From assembly GCA_946482325.1 (NCBI GenBank), contig CAMLRA010000022.1:1-38040 (forward strand): 38,040 nt of DNA. Direction: 5' to 3'. Position numbers and translations under genes: made by a program. Source of the stretch: an uncultured Chromatiaceae bacterium. Lineage in GTDB: Bacteria > Pseudomonadota > Gammaproteobacteria > Enterobacterales > Alteromonadaceae. A model generated the notes under the pieces. That model saw only the letters and a program-made list of their open reading frames with translations. It was not told where the DNA came from and made no database searches. Within the stretch, counting starts at the first letter, position 1. Each line of letters opens with the position of its first letter. Positions 22,028-30,765 of this stretch are shown here, one piece after another.

Positions 22028-25000
22028 ATGCTATTTCACGGCGACCTCCCTGCTCCAAGTCCTTTACGTCAGACCCTGCGTCAGTTTTATCGTGCCGACG
22101 AAGCCCAAGTGCTGGACACGCTGTTACCGCTGGCCGATATCGGCGATCAGGCCCGCTCCCGCGCCTGGGAACGCGCCCGCCAGCTGGTGGTCAATATCCG
22201 CCAGGCGCAAATTGGCAAAGGCGGTGTGGATGCGCTGTTAAATGAATTTTCCTTGTCGACCGAAGAAGGTCTGGTGCTGATGTGTCTGGCTGAAGCGCTG
22301 CTGCGGGTGCCGGATAAACATACCGCTGACCGTTTAATCCGCGACAAATTATCCAATGGTGACTGGAGTTCGCACTTAGGCAACAGCGAATCCTTATTTG
22401 TGAACGTCTCTGCCTGGGGCCTGCTGCTGACCGGTAAGCTGGTGAACTACAGCGACGAGCACAAAAAAGACCAGTTTGGTCTGTTAAAACGCACTTGTGG
22501 CCGCCTCGGCGAGCCGGTGATCCGTCAGGCCGTACGTTATGCCATGCAAATCATGGGCACCCAGTTTGTGATGGGCACCACTATCGACAAAGCGGTAGAA
22601 CGCGCCACTGAACTGGAAGCCAAAGGCTTCACTTATTCTTACGACATGCTGGGCGAAGGCGCCCGCACGATGGAAGACGCCGACCGCTACTTCCAGAGTT
22701 ACATGATGGCCATCAATGCCATTGGCACCGCCGCAAAAAAACGTGGCCCGCTGAAAAGCCCGGGCATTTCCGTCAAGTTATCTGCGATCCACCCGAAATA
22801 CCGTTTCTCGCACCGTGACCGTGTGATGTCTGAACTGGTACCGCGTTTAAAAACTCTGGCCCTGGCCGCCAAAGGTTATGACATCAGCTTCACCGTCGAC
22901 GCCGAAGAAGCCGACCGCTTAGAACTGTCGATGGACGTCATCGAGGCAGTGTTTGCCGACAAAGATTTAGCTGGCTGGGAAGGTTTTGGCCTGGCTATTC
23001 AGGCATATTCCAAACGTTGTCTGCCATTAATCGAGTGGCTGCGTGAACTGACAGTCCGGGTTGGCCGCAAGCTGATGGTGCGTCTGGTCAAAGGCGCGTA
23101 CTGGGACAGCGAAGTCAAAATCAGCCAGATTGAAGGCCATACCGACTTTCCGGTATTCAGCCGCAAACCGTCGACCGACGTGTCTTACCAGGCTTGTGCG
23201 CGCAAACTACTGGACTACCGCGACAGCATTTACCCAATGTTCGCCACGCACAACGCCTACACCGCCGCCACTATTCTGGAAATGGCCCCGGACCGCACCG
23301 GTTACGAATTCCAGCGCCTGCACGGTATGGGCGATGCGCTGTATGACCAAATCGTTGCTGAAGACAAAGTACCATGCCGGATTTATGCACCGGTTGGCGA
23401 GCATTCAGACCTGCTGGCTTATTTAGTACGTCGTCTGCTGGAAAACGGCGCCAACAGTTCATTCGTGAACAATATCGTCGACGAAAGCATTCCGGTCGAA
23501 AGCCTGCTGACGGATCCGGTGGAGCTGGTACGCAGCTGGAAACACAAACGCAATACGCAAATCCCGCTGTCAGCAAACCTGTATGGCGACGAGCGTAAAA
23601 ACTCCAAAGGTATTGATTTAACTGAAGTGGATGCTATCACTCCGCTGCGCAACAACATGCAGCAATGGCTGAACGCTGCAACTCAGGCGGTTCCGGTAGA
23701 AGGCGCCAAAGCGGTACGTAACCCGGCGAACCATGCACAGGTGATAGGGTATGTTGCACACCACACCCCTGAGCAGATGAAAGCGGCAATTGACCGCGCC
23801 GAAGCCGCGTTCCCAGCGTGGAGCAGCACCCCGGTGGCCGAACGTGCGCGCCTGCTGCGTGCTTTGGGTGACGCACTTGAAGCTAACCGCGACGAACTGA
23901 TGGCGATTTGTGTTAAAGAAGCCGGTAAAACGGTGCCGGACAGCGTGGCGGAAATTCGCGAAGCCGTGGACTTCTGCCGTTACTACGCGGCCCGTGCCGA
24001 AGCCATGTTCACCGGCACACCGGTGCAAAGCCGTGGTGTGGTGCTGTGTATCAGCCCATGGAACTTCCCGCTGGCGATTTTCTTAGGTCAGGTGACCGCA
24101 GCGGTTGCCGCAGGCAACACTGTGATTGCCAAGCCAGCCGAACAAACCTCGTTAATTGCTATTCGTGCTATTGAACTATGGCGCGCCGCCGGCTTGCCAG
24201 CAGGCGTGGTCGAACTGACGATTGCACCGGGTCGTATCATTGGTGAACACGTGGTACCAGACTCACGCATTCAGGCGGTGATGTTCACCGGTTCAACCGA
24301 AACCGGTAGCTGGATCGCGCGTAAACTGGCAGAACGCGGTGGCGAGCCAGTGCCTTTAATTGCCGAAACCGGTGGCCAGAACTGTATGATCGTCGACTCT
24401 ACCGCGCTGCCTGAGCAAGTGGTTGATGACGTAGTCTCTTCCGGTTTCCAGAGCGCGGGGCAGCGTTGCTCTGCGCTGCGTGTGTTGTTCCTGCAGGAAG
24501 ATGTAGCCGATAAAATCATCCATATGATCAAAGGCGCAATGAAAGAATTACACGTCGGTGACCCGTCGTTGTTATTCACCGATGTCGGCCCGGTCATTGA
24601 CCAGAAAGCGCTGACCGGCCTCACTGCGCACGTCAAATATCTGGAAGGCAAAGCCAAACTGCATTACGAGTGCCCAATTCCGGCCGGCGAAGGTCATTTC
24701 TTCTTTGCGCCTCGTCTGTATGAAATTGCCAATCTGGCCGTACTACAACGCGAAGTGTTTGGCCCAGTGGTGCATATCATCCGCTTTAAAGCCGAGCAGC
24801 TTGATGATGTCATCGCGCAAATCAACGCGACCGGTTACGGTCTGACGATGGGTGTGCACAGCCGTATTGCGGAAGTGACTGCACAGGTAGCGCGTGAAGT
24901 CAAAGCCGGCAACATCTACATTAACCGCAATATGATTGGTGCTGTCGTTGGTGTGCAGCCATTCGGCGGCCGTGGTCTGTCTGGCACAGGCCCGAAAGCC

Positions 25001-25810
25001 GGTGGTCCGTTCTACTTAACGCGGCTGATTAAAGACAATCTGCAGGTGACCGAAGCACCATTGTCCGACGACAAAAAAGCCAGCCTGCTGGCGGCGTCTG
25101 GCCATGACAATGCGCTGCAGCAAAGCCTGCAACTGGCCGCCAAAGCGCAGGTCGACTGGCAGAAAAAAGACATCACGGCGCGCAGCTCAGTGATGCGCCA
25201 GTTCCTGGCACAGCTGGCATCCAATGCCGTGGTGGTGAAACAGGAAGCCGATCTGGCGCAAGTGCTGGCCAGTGCGCGTGGTCTGATTGGTCATATCGAA
25301 AAAGAACTGGCAGCGCCAATTCAGCTGCCGGGACCTACCGGTGAATCGAACCAGCTGCATCTGGAAGCCCGTGGCGTGGTGGCTTGCATCCGCGATGAAT
25401 CAGCCTGCTTTAAGTACTGGATTTTGTCGGTACTGACCGCTCTAGCAGCAGGTAACGCAGTGGTTGCGGTGGTGGAAGACAAAGACTTTGCCGAAGCTGA
25501 AGCTGTGCGCAAAGTGCTGCTGAACGCCAATCTGCAGCCGGCACTGTTTGTCGTCGCTAAACTGACCCAGCTCAGAGCGCTGATCAGCAACCCACTAGTC
25601 GCCGCCGCCGTGATTGAAGCCGGCAGCGCGGTCAAAGCGCTGACCGGTGAATTGATTGCCGCCCGCGATGGTGCGATTTCACCACTGGTGACCACGCCAG
25701 CCGATGAGCGCCTGCTGCACCGTCTGGTCACAGAAAAAACTGTTACTATCAATACCACCGCGGCCGGCGGCAACGCCTCGCTGATGACGATGAGCGACAA
25801 CGCGGTTTAA
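22028..25810 (+). CDS. putA: bifunctional proline dehydrogenase / L-glutamate gamma-semialdehyde dehydrogenase (type B, no DNA-binding domain)
   Basis: Oxidises proline to glutamate in two channelled steps using FAD and NAD. 1260 residues from ATG 22028, whose translation starts MLFHGDLPAPSPLRQTLRQF. The alpha domain begins at once; no N-terminal ribbon-helix-helix is present, unlike the 1320-aa enteric protein. The PRODH barrel (about 190-530) includes RLVKGAYWDSE and YEFQRLHGMGD; the ALDH domain (about 560-1040) has AETGGQN and the catalytic Cys814 in AGQRCSA. Residues about 1050-1250 form the ALDH-like C-terminal domain typical of type B PutA. Divergent from an Lrp-type regulator, with a dyad between them. 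A GC-rich terminator follows. Confidence 0.96.
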   Translation: MLFHGDLPAPSPLRQTLRQFYRADEAQVLDTLLPLADIGDQARSRAWERARQLVVNIRQAQIGKGGVDALLNEFSLSTEEGLVLMCLAEALLRVPDKHTADRLIRDKLSNGDWSSHLGNSESLFVNVSAWGLLLTGKLVNYSDEHKKDQFGLLKRTCGRLGEPVIRQAVRYAMQIMGTQFVMGTTIDKAVERATELEAKGFTYSYDMLGEGARTMEDADRYFQSYMMAINAIGTAAKKRGPLKSPGISVKLSAIHPKYRFSHRDRVMSELVPRLKTLALAAKGYDISFTVDAEEADRLELSMDVIEAVFADKDLAGWEGFGLAIQAYSKRCLPLIEWLRELTVRVGRKLMVRLVKGAYWDSEVKISQIEGHTDFPVFSRKPSTDVSYQACARKLLDYRDSIYPMFATHNAYTAATILEMAPDRTGYEFQRLHGMGDALYDQIVAEDKVPCRIYAPVGEHSDLLAYLVRRLLENGANSSFVNNIVDESIPVESLLTDPVELVRSWKHKRNTQIPLSANLYGDERKNSKGIDLTEVDAITPLRNNMQQWLNAATQAVPVEGAKAVRNPANHAQVIGYVAHHTPEQMKAAIDRAEAAFPAWSSTPVAERARLLRALGDALEANRDELMAICVKEAGKTVPDSVAEIREAVDFCRYYAARAEAMFTGTPVQSRGVVLCISPWNFPLAIFLGQVTAAVAAGNTVIAKPAEQTSLIAIRAIELWRAAGLPAGVVELTIAPGRIIGEHVVPDSRIQAVMFTGSTETGSWIARKLAERGGEPVPLIAETGGQNCMIVDSTALPEQVVDDVVSSGFQSAGQRCSALRVLFLQEDVADKIIHMIKGAMKELHVGDPSLLFTDVGPVIDQKALTGLTAHVKYLEGKAKLHYECPIPAGEGHFFFAPRLYEIANLAVLQREVFGPVVHIIRFKAEQLDDVIAQINATGYGLTMGVHSRIAEVTAQVAREVKAGNIYINRNMIGAVVGVQPFGGRGLSGTGPKAGGPFYLTRLIKDNLQVTEAPLSDDKKASLLAASGHDNALQQSLQLAAKAQVDWQKKDITARSSVMRQFLAQLASNAVVVKQEADLAQVLASARGLIGHIEKELAAPIQLPGPTGESNQLHLEARGVVACIRDESACFKYWILSVLTALAAGNAVVAVVEDKDFAEAEAVRKVLLNANLQPALFVVAKLTQLRALISNPLVAAAVIEAGSAVKALTGELIAARDGAISPLVTTPADERLLHRLVTEKTVTINTTAAGGNASLMTMSDNAV

Positions 25811-25828
25811 TTCCTTGTCGCATACACT

Positions 25829-25857
25829 AAGGCCCGCCGCGTGCGGGCCTTGTTATT
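25829..25857 (+). terminator. terminator of putA
   Basis: AAGGCCCGC (25829-25837) pairs with GCGGGCCTT (25843-25851) around a 5-base loop, followed by a T-rich stretch, 19 bases after the stop. Confidence 0.85.
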
Positions 25858-25980
25858 TCTGCAATTCGTATGCTTCAGAGCGCAGAAAAACCTGCCACGG
25901 CAGGCTGCTTTTGCAATTTGGCAAAGTTTTGCTTAATGTTCAGTGACATGCTTTAAACTCGAGCGCGAAGGACAGATTTG

Positions 25981-27087
25981 ATGGCAAAACAGCTGGTTCC
26001 AATCGACGAACTACAGCTTGGCAGTTATGTCACCGGGGTGGCCAGCCAGACTGGTGATGTGGTGATCAAACATGCCGGCTGGGTGCGCAGTGAACTGCTG
26101 ATAGCAACTTTAAAACAAAAAGGCGTTTCGGCAGTGTTTATTGACCCTGAGCAGCAACTGCCGCCACCGAAAGAACTGCCGGCCGCCCCCGCAGAGAGCA
26201 CAACACCGCTCATCAGGCCCAGAACCGATTTTACCCAGGAATGTGCCCGCACTGAACTGACGTTGCAAAGTACCCGTCAGCAAACTGCTGCCACATTTGA
26301 GAAAATGGCGCAGGCGGACAGTGTCGACCTGTCCCAACCCAGTCAAAACTGCGACAAACTGCTGGAAAGCAGCAGTCGCAATCCACAGGCATTGTTATAC
26401 CTGCAACAAGTGTTACAAGAAGACGATGCGCTGCTGCGTCATGCAATACGCTGTGCCTGTCTGATGGCTGCATTTTGTCAGACGCTGCAACTGCCGGACA
26501 CTACAGCACAGCAATACACGCTTGCCGCTTTATTGCATGACGCCGGCAAAGCGCAGCTAAAACAGCTGTTTCCACAGGAACAAACCACAGATCTGGCCGC
26601 TTTGCCTTATAGTCTGGCGCTATTGGAACAATCGGCCTGCACTGCTGAAGTTATGGAAACAGTTTCTGGTCATTTGTCGCCTTTAGCTGAACAGTCTGCC
26701 GGTGCGCAACTGCTGGCCATCGTCAATCGCTACGCCAACTTACAAGAGCTGGTGGAACAAAATAAACTCAGTGGCCAGCAACTCAGCGCTCAGCTGCTGA
26801 AATCAGCCGGACAAAGCTTAGATGCGAAGCTTACACAGCAGTTTTTACTAGGGATTGGTCTGTATCCGCCAGGCTCAGCGGTAAGGCTGAAATCCGGTAA
26901 ACTGGCGTTGGTGCTGGAGAATCATCCGAAGTATGCCGACAAACCCAAAGTGAAATTGTTTTATCACAGCGTGCACCGGCATCATCTGCCAGCCAAAGTG
27001 TTGGACTTGGCCAAACTGCCGGAAGAGCAGATTATCGGAGCCGCCGATCTGAGTGAATTCGCTCTCGACCTGCGGCAGTACTTTTAA
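25981..27087 (+). CDS. DUF3391/HD-domain protein, degenerate HD-GYP homologue (368 aa)
   Basis: Related to HD-GYP cyclic-di-GMP phosphodiesterases. N-terminal DUF3391 (about residues 1-58: IDELQLGSYVTGV, HAGWVRSELLIATLKQKGVS), a linker, then an HD domain with H154, and H186-D187 in LLHDAGKAQ. The C-terminal block YPPGSAVRLKSGKLALV is the usual HD-GYP tail. However, the HHExxDGxGYP signature is missing: the place is occupied by a short SGHLSPLAEQ stretch. The later metal-binding Asp of the AIADxYDAL motif is replaced by Asn249 (AIVNRYANL). Catalytic activity is therefore doubtful. ATG 25981 has AAGGA ten bases upstream. Its end overlaps gspB, which runs toward it, by 4 bases. Confidence 0.85.
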   Translation: MAKQLVPIDELQLGSYVTGVASQTGDVVIKHAGWVRSELLIATLKQKGVSAVFIDPEQQLPPPKELPAAPAESTTPLIRPRTDFTQECARTELTLQSTRQQTAATFEKMAQADSVDLSQPSQNCDKLLESSSRNPQALLYLQQVLQEDDALLRHAIRCACLMAAFCQTLQLPDTTAQQYTLAALLHDAGKAQLKQLFPQEQTTDLAALPYSLALLEQSACTAEVMETVSGHLSPLAEQSAGAQLLAIVNRYANLQELVEQNKLSGQQLSAQLLKSAGQSLDAKLTQQFLLGIGLYPPGSAVRLKSGKLALVLENHPKYADKPKVKLFYHSVHRHHLPAKVLDLAKLPEEQIIGAADLSEFALDLRQYF

Positions 27088-27902
27088 GGCATTGACTTTA
27101 AGCGGTAAGACCATTCCGACAAAGCTTCCATACTAAACAGCTGCCGGCCAGTTTGCAGCAGCACATAGTTCGGTGTGATTTCTTTGATTTGAATATCCGC
27201 GGTGATCCACTGACCTTCCTGCAAATCTTTACCATTGACTTTGACCCAGCGTTGCTTGGGTTCAGTAGCATAGACATGCGCTTCAAAACGCAGCGGCGCT
27301 ATCTGACGTTGCAAAGTGTCATCGAGAGTACGAATGTCGCGGGCCGGCGCGGCATGTTCAGTCACTTTGGCCTGACGGGTTGTGCCATTAGCGGCCTCCA
27401 GCGCATATTGGAATTTATCTTTTAATTCCTGCGGCACGTCATCGGCACTGAGTTCAGGCTGTTGTGGTGCAAGCTCTGCAACCGGTGCATCAGGATCTGC
27501 TTCCTGCATCGGTGTGCCCTCGTCAAACTGCTCCAGCACTGCGACTTGTTCGTCCAGGCTCTGCCCTTGCGATTCGCCACGTTCGGCGGAAATCACCAGC
27601 TGCTCCTCTTGCGCTTCTGCAGTCGGCACCGCGGTCAAATCACTGAGAATAAGGCCAGGATTTGCCGGCGGCAAAGCAGGAGTGCTGACCGCAACAACAG
27701 GGGCTGGCGCGATAACGGGCTTGGGTTCAGCGGCAGGTTGCTGCGTCAGCCAAAATGCCAGCGCAAAGCCAAGCCCCAACCCGCACAGCACCAATAAAGC
27801 GATGGCCAGATACTGCCAGCCGCGCCCCGGCGCAGCCTGCACTGCGGCGGTGTCCACAACGGTCTGATTTTGCTGTTTCAGCGCATCCATTAATAACGAC
27901 AT
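27084..27902 (-). CDS. gspB: general secretion pathway protein B (ExeB-like)
   Basis: Partner of GspA in helping the type II secretion secretin assemble through the peptidoglycan. 272 residues: short cytoplasmic N-terminus (MSLLMDALKQQNQTV, typical for GspB), one membrane helix (about 28-50, WQYLAIALLVLCGLGLGFAL), a long Pro/Ala/Glu-rich periplasmic linker (about 55-185), and the T2SSB C-terminal domain with APLRFEAHVYA, RWVKVNGKDLQEGQWI and ITPNYVLLQTGRQLFSM. It is 18 bases downstream of gspA on the same strand, so they form an operon. No other gsp genes are in the window; in these bacteria the main operon usually lies elsewhere. Confidence 0.92.
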   Translation of the reverse strand: MSLLMDALKQQNQTVVDTAAVQAAPGRGWQYLAIALLVLCGLGLGFALAFWLTQQPAAEPKPVIAPAPVVAVSTPALPPANPGLILSDLTAVPTAEAQEEQLVISAERGESQGQSLDEQVAVLEQFDEGTPMQEADPDAPVAELAPQQPELSADDVPQELKDKFQYALEAANGTTRQAKVTEHAAPARDIRTLDDTLQRQIAPLRFEAHVYATEPKQRWVKVNGKDLQEGQWITADIQIKEITPNYVLLQTGRQLFSMEALSEWSYRLKSMP

Positions 27903-27920
27903 AAAAAACCCGGACTCCGG

Positions 27921-28841
27921 TTAAACTGAGGTTTGTAACCATAACAACGACAGACTGACGCCAAGCGCCAGACACAACACAAACAATAATGGCCAAAGCC
28001 AGACCGGCAACGCCGCTTTGCTGGCTGCCGGCTTAATAGCCAGAATTTCAGCGGCGGCCAATTCAATCAGCCGGCCATCAACCTGAGCTTTTTGCTGACT
28101 GTAGCCGCCGAGCAAAGCGCGGTCGCATAGCAGGTTTAACAGACGCGGAATACCACCGGAAAATTCAAATAATTTTTTCAGCGCCGCTTCGGTAAACACC
28201 GGTCTGCTGCAACCGGCGACCTGCAACCGGTGTTCAACATAATACTTCACTTCAGGCAAGGTCAGTGGCATTAAGTGGTATCGCGCCGTAATGCGCTGTG
28301 CCAGCTGACGTAAATCCTGGCGTTGCAATAACTGCTGCAGCTCCGGCTGACCAATTAAAATCACCTGCAGCAATTTCTTGGTATTGGTCTCCAGGTTGGT
28401 CAGCAAACGCAGCTGTTCCAGTACAGCAGGTTGCAAATGCTGGGCTTCATCGATAATGAGAATGGTATTGATACCTGCCTGATGGTTTTTTTGCAGTTTG
28501 CCGGTGATTTTATCGGTCAACAATTTCAGACTGGCGTCTGTTTTTTTGTAGCGGATCTTCAGCTCATCGCAGATCGCTGCCAGCAGTTCCAGTTCCGACA
28601 AAGTCGGATTGAGGATAAAAGCAACCTGAGTATTGGCCGGCAACTCCGCCAGCAAACAACGCGATACAGTCGTTTTACCGGTGCCGACCTCACCGGTCAG
28701 CAGGACAAAACCGCCGGCCTCGCCCAGCCCATAACGCAAATGCGCCAGCGCCTCAGTGTGGCGACTGCCCAGATACATAAATTCAGGATTCGGCGCAATG
28801 GAAAACGGCTGGCTGTTCAGACCAAAAAATGCGGTGTACAT
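27921..28841 (-). CDS. gspA: GspA/ExeA-type AAA ATPase, short form
   Basis: ATPase that works with GspB in type II secretin assembly. 306 residues from ATG 28841, which has AGGA six bases upstream and opens [20 protein letters not shown], the standard ExeA/MshM N-terminus; a start at 28868 is unlikely. Walker A is GEVGTGKTT, Walker [11 protein letters not shown], sensor region VILIGQPEL, and [20 protein letters not shown] is typical. A transmembrane helix (about 280-303) ends the protein. Aeromonas ExeA continues into a periplasmic peptidoglycan-binding domain, absent here. It could alternatively be described as an MshM-like ATPase, but the gspB neighbour favours GspA. Confidence 0.88.
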   Translation of the reverse strand: MYTAFFGLNSQPFSIAPNPEFMYLGSRHTEALAHLRYGLGEAGGFVLLTGEVGTGKTTVSRCLLAELPANTQVAFILNPTLSELELLAAICDELKIRYKKTDASLKLLTDKITGKLQKNHQAGINTILIIDEAQHLQPAVLEQLRLLTNLETNTKKLLQVILIGQPELQQLLQRQDLRQLAQRITARYHLMPLTLPEVKYYVEHRLQVAGCSRPVFTEAALKKLFEFSGGIPRLLNLLCDRALLGGYSQQKAQVDGRLIELAAAEILAIKPAASKAALPVWLWPLLFVLCLALGVSLSLLWLQTSV

Positions 28842-28917
28842 GGCTTCCTGCTCAGACCTGGAGCGCAATTGTTGCTGGAGCGTTATAATGGCAAAAAATC
28901 ACCTGTCAGGAAAGCGT

Positions 28918-30168
28918 GTGAAGATTTATCTTGTCGGCGGCGCCGTGCGTGATGCCTTATTGGGACTGCCGTGTCAGGACCAGGATTTTATGGTGGTTGG
29001 CACCACACCGGAGCAAATGCTGGCCGCAGGTTACCAGGCGGTAGGCAAAGATTTCCCGGTGTTTATCCACCCCACCACCAAACAGGAATACGCCTTAGCG
29101 CGCACCGAGCGCAAACAAGGCCAGGGTTATACCGGCTTTGCCTGTTATTACGCGCCGGATGTGACCTTAGAAGAAGACCTGCTGCGCCGGGATTTGACCA
29201 TTAATGCGATGGCACAGGACCCGCAAACCGGTGTCATCACCGACCCTTATGGCGGCCAGCGGGATTTAGCTGGCAAAGTACTACGCCATGTCTCTGCTGC
29301 TTTTGTTGAAGACCCACTGCGGGTATTAAGAGTGGCGCGGTTTTACGCCCGCTTTGCCGACCGTGGTTTTACTGTCGCGCCGGAAACGCTGGCGTTGATG
29401 TGTGAGCTCAGCCGCAGCGGCGAATTGCAGCACCTGACCGCCGAACGCGTCTGGCAGGAAACCGCCCGCGCTTTACTGGAAACTACACCCGCTGCATATT
29501 TCGAATTGCTACAACAAGTGGGCGCACTCGAAGTGCTGATGCCCGAGTTATCAGTATTATGGGGCGTGCCCAATCCGCCGCGCTGGCATCCGGAGATTGA
29601 TACCGGCGTACATTGTATGTTGGTGTTGCAGCAAGCCGCAGTGTTATCACCACGGCTGGACGTGCGCTTTGCCGCGCTCTGTCATGATGTCGGTAAAGGC
29701 CTGACGGCACCTGAGCTCTGGCCCTCGCATCACGGCCACGAACACAGCGGCTTGCCACTCATCGAAGCGATGTGTCAGCGACTGCGCATTCCGAATGATT
29801 GCCGAGATTTAGCCTTGCTCGCCTGTGAATATCATCAGCTGCTGCATAAAGCATTAGAACTGCGGGCGGTGACAATATTGAAACTGTTTGATGGTATCGA
29901 CCTGTGGCGTAAACCTGAGCGGCTGGAATTGCTGCTGACTTGTTGCATCGCCGATTTACGCGGTCGTACCGGTTTTGAGCAGGCGGCCTATCCGCAAGCA
30001 GAATATCTGCGCAGCTTAGCCGCAGCAGCGCGCGCTGTGGATATTAAAGTGCTGGTCGCTGCCGGCCATAAAGGCGAAGCGATGAAACAAGCAGTAGCCG
30101 CAGCACGGCTGGATGCAGTGCAACAACAGATTTCTTCTTTAAGGAAAATAGCCAATGAACAGGCGTAA
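28918..30168 (+). CDS. cca: CCA-adding enzyme (tRNA nucleotidyltransferase), multifunctional
   Basis: Builds or repairs the 3'-CCA of tRNAs; the enteric class also has an HD phosphohydrolase domain. 416 residues from GTG 28918, which has AGGA six bases upstream; the frame to 28756 overlaps gspA and lacks an RBS. N-terminal [15 protein letters not shown] with DQDF as the metal DxD, then [10 protein letters not shown] and [17 protein letters not shown] domain at about 225-330 with ALCHDVGKG and HHGHEHSG. A perfect TATAAT at 28884-28889 is a likely -10 but has no good -35. It is divergent from gspA; the next gene overlaps its 3' end. Confidence 0.95.
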   Translation: MKIYLVGGAVRDALLGLPCQDQDFMVVGTTPEQMLAAGYQAVGKDFPVFIHPTTKQEYALARTERKQGQGYTGFACYYAPDVTLEEDLLRRDLTINAMAQDPQTGVITDPYGGQRDLAGKVLRHVSAAFVEDPLRVLRVARFYARFADRGFTVAPETLALMCELSRSGELQHLTAERVWQETARALLETTPAAYFELLQQVGALEVLMPELSVLWGVPNPPRWHPEIDTGVHCMLVLQQAAVLSPRLDVRFAALCHDVGKGLTAPELWPSHHGHEHSGLPLIEAMCQRLRIPNDCRDLALLACEYHQLLHKALELRAVTILKLFDGIDLWRKPERLELLLTCCIADLRGRTGFEQAAYPQAEYLRSLAAAARAVDIKVLVAAGHKGEAMKQAVAAARLDAVQQQISSLRKIANEQA

Positions 30169-30670
30169 ATTTTTGCTGGCCGGTACTGCAGTGACCGCCG
30201 CCAGTGTGGCGGGACTTTATTTGGCCGGCAGCCGCTTTGTCGCGGATCTGGCAGTTTTACAATCTGAACTGCGGCAAATGACCGGTAAAACCCTGCACAG
30301 CAGCGGTAGCTGGAATGCCAGTCAAATTTTTCAGCATCTGGCACAAAGTGTGCGCGGCTCTTATCAGGGTTATCCGCAACAGCGCAGCTGGTGGTTTCAG
30401 CACAGTATTGGCCCGTTGGCATTGCAAGGCTTTAAAGCCGCCGGGGCCATGCGTCATCCGCTCGATGAAGCCATCCCCGGTATGCCGGATTTAGATGCGG
30501 CTTTAGATCCGCAAGCCGCGTTGACCGACCTGTTAAAAGCGCTGGATGAATTTGCCGCGGCTACGACGCTGGCGCCGCATTTTGCTTATGGCATGCTGAG
30601 CCATGCTGATTTTCAAGCGGCCCATCAGCTGCATATCCGCCAGCACCTGAGTCAAATTACGGTGGTTTAA
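30155..30670 (+). CDS. Tat-exported DUF1569 (DinB-fold) protein
   Basis: Function unknown. 171 residues. The N-terminus [20 protein letters not shown] is a twin-arginine signal (RRKFL), predicting export of a folded, probably metal-bound protein. The rest matches DUF1569, a DinB-like four-helix fold: [14 protein letters not shown] gives H61, and HIRQHLSQI near the end gives H160 and H164, a plausible three-histidine metal site. HPLDEAIPG is another family block. ATG 30155 with AAGGA upstream overlaps cca by 14 bases, so it is translated from the cca transcript. In enterics this place is taken by other genes; the link to tRNA repair is probably only positional. Confidence 0.85.
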   Translation: MNRRKFLLAGTAVTAASVAGLYLAGSRFVADLAVLQSELRQMTGKTLHSSGSWNASQIFQHLAQSVRGSYQGYPQQRSWWFQHSIGPLALQGFKAAGAMRHPLDEAIPGMPDLDAALDPQAALTDLLKALDEFAAATTLAPHFAYGMLSHADFQAAHQLHIRQHLSQITVV

Positions 30671-30724
30671 ACCGGCCCTCATAGCAGGAAACCGGCTTTT
30701 CTCAGCTTAAACTACGCCAAAAAC

Positions 30725-30749
30725 AAAGGGCAGCCAAAGCTGCCCTTTT
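30725..30749. terminator. bidirectional terminator between the DUF1569 and RND genes
   Basis: AAAGGGCAGC (30725-30734) pairs with GCTGCCCTTT (30739-30748) around CAAA. Its A and T flanks serve both converging transcripts. Confidence 0.9.
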
Positions 30750-30765
30750 AGTTTTATCACACGGA

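Noticed and set aside
25321..25800. 159-codon minus-strand frame inside putA
   Set aside because: Shadow of the conserved putA C-terminal domain; low-complexity Ser/Ala/Thr content.
25889..25906. CCTGCC/GGCAGG hairpin after the putA terminator
   Set aside because: On the minus strand it is followed by five T, but no minus-strand gene ends here; probably a backup structure or chance.
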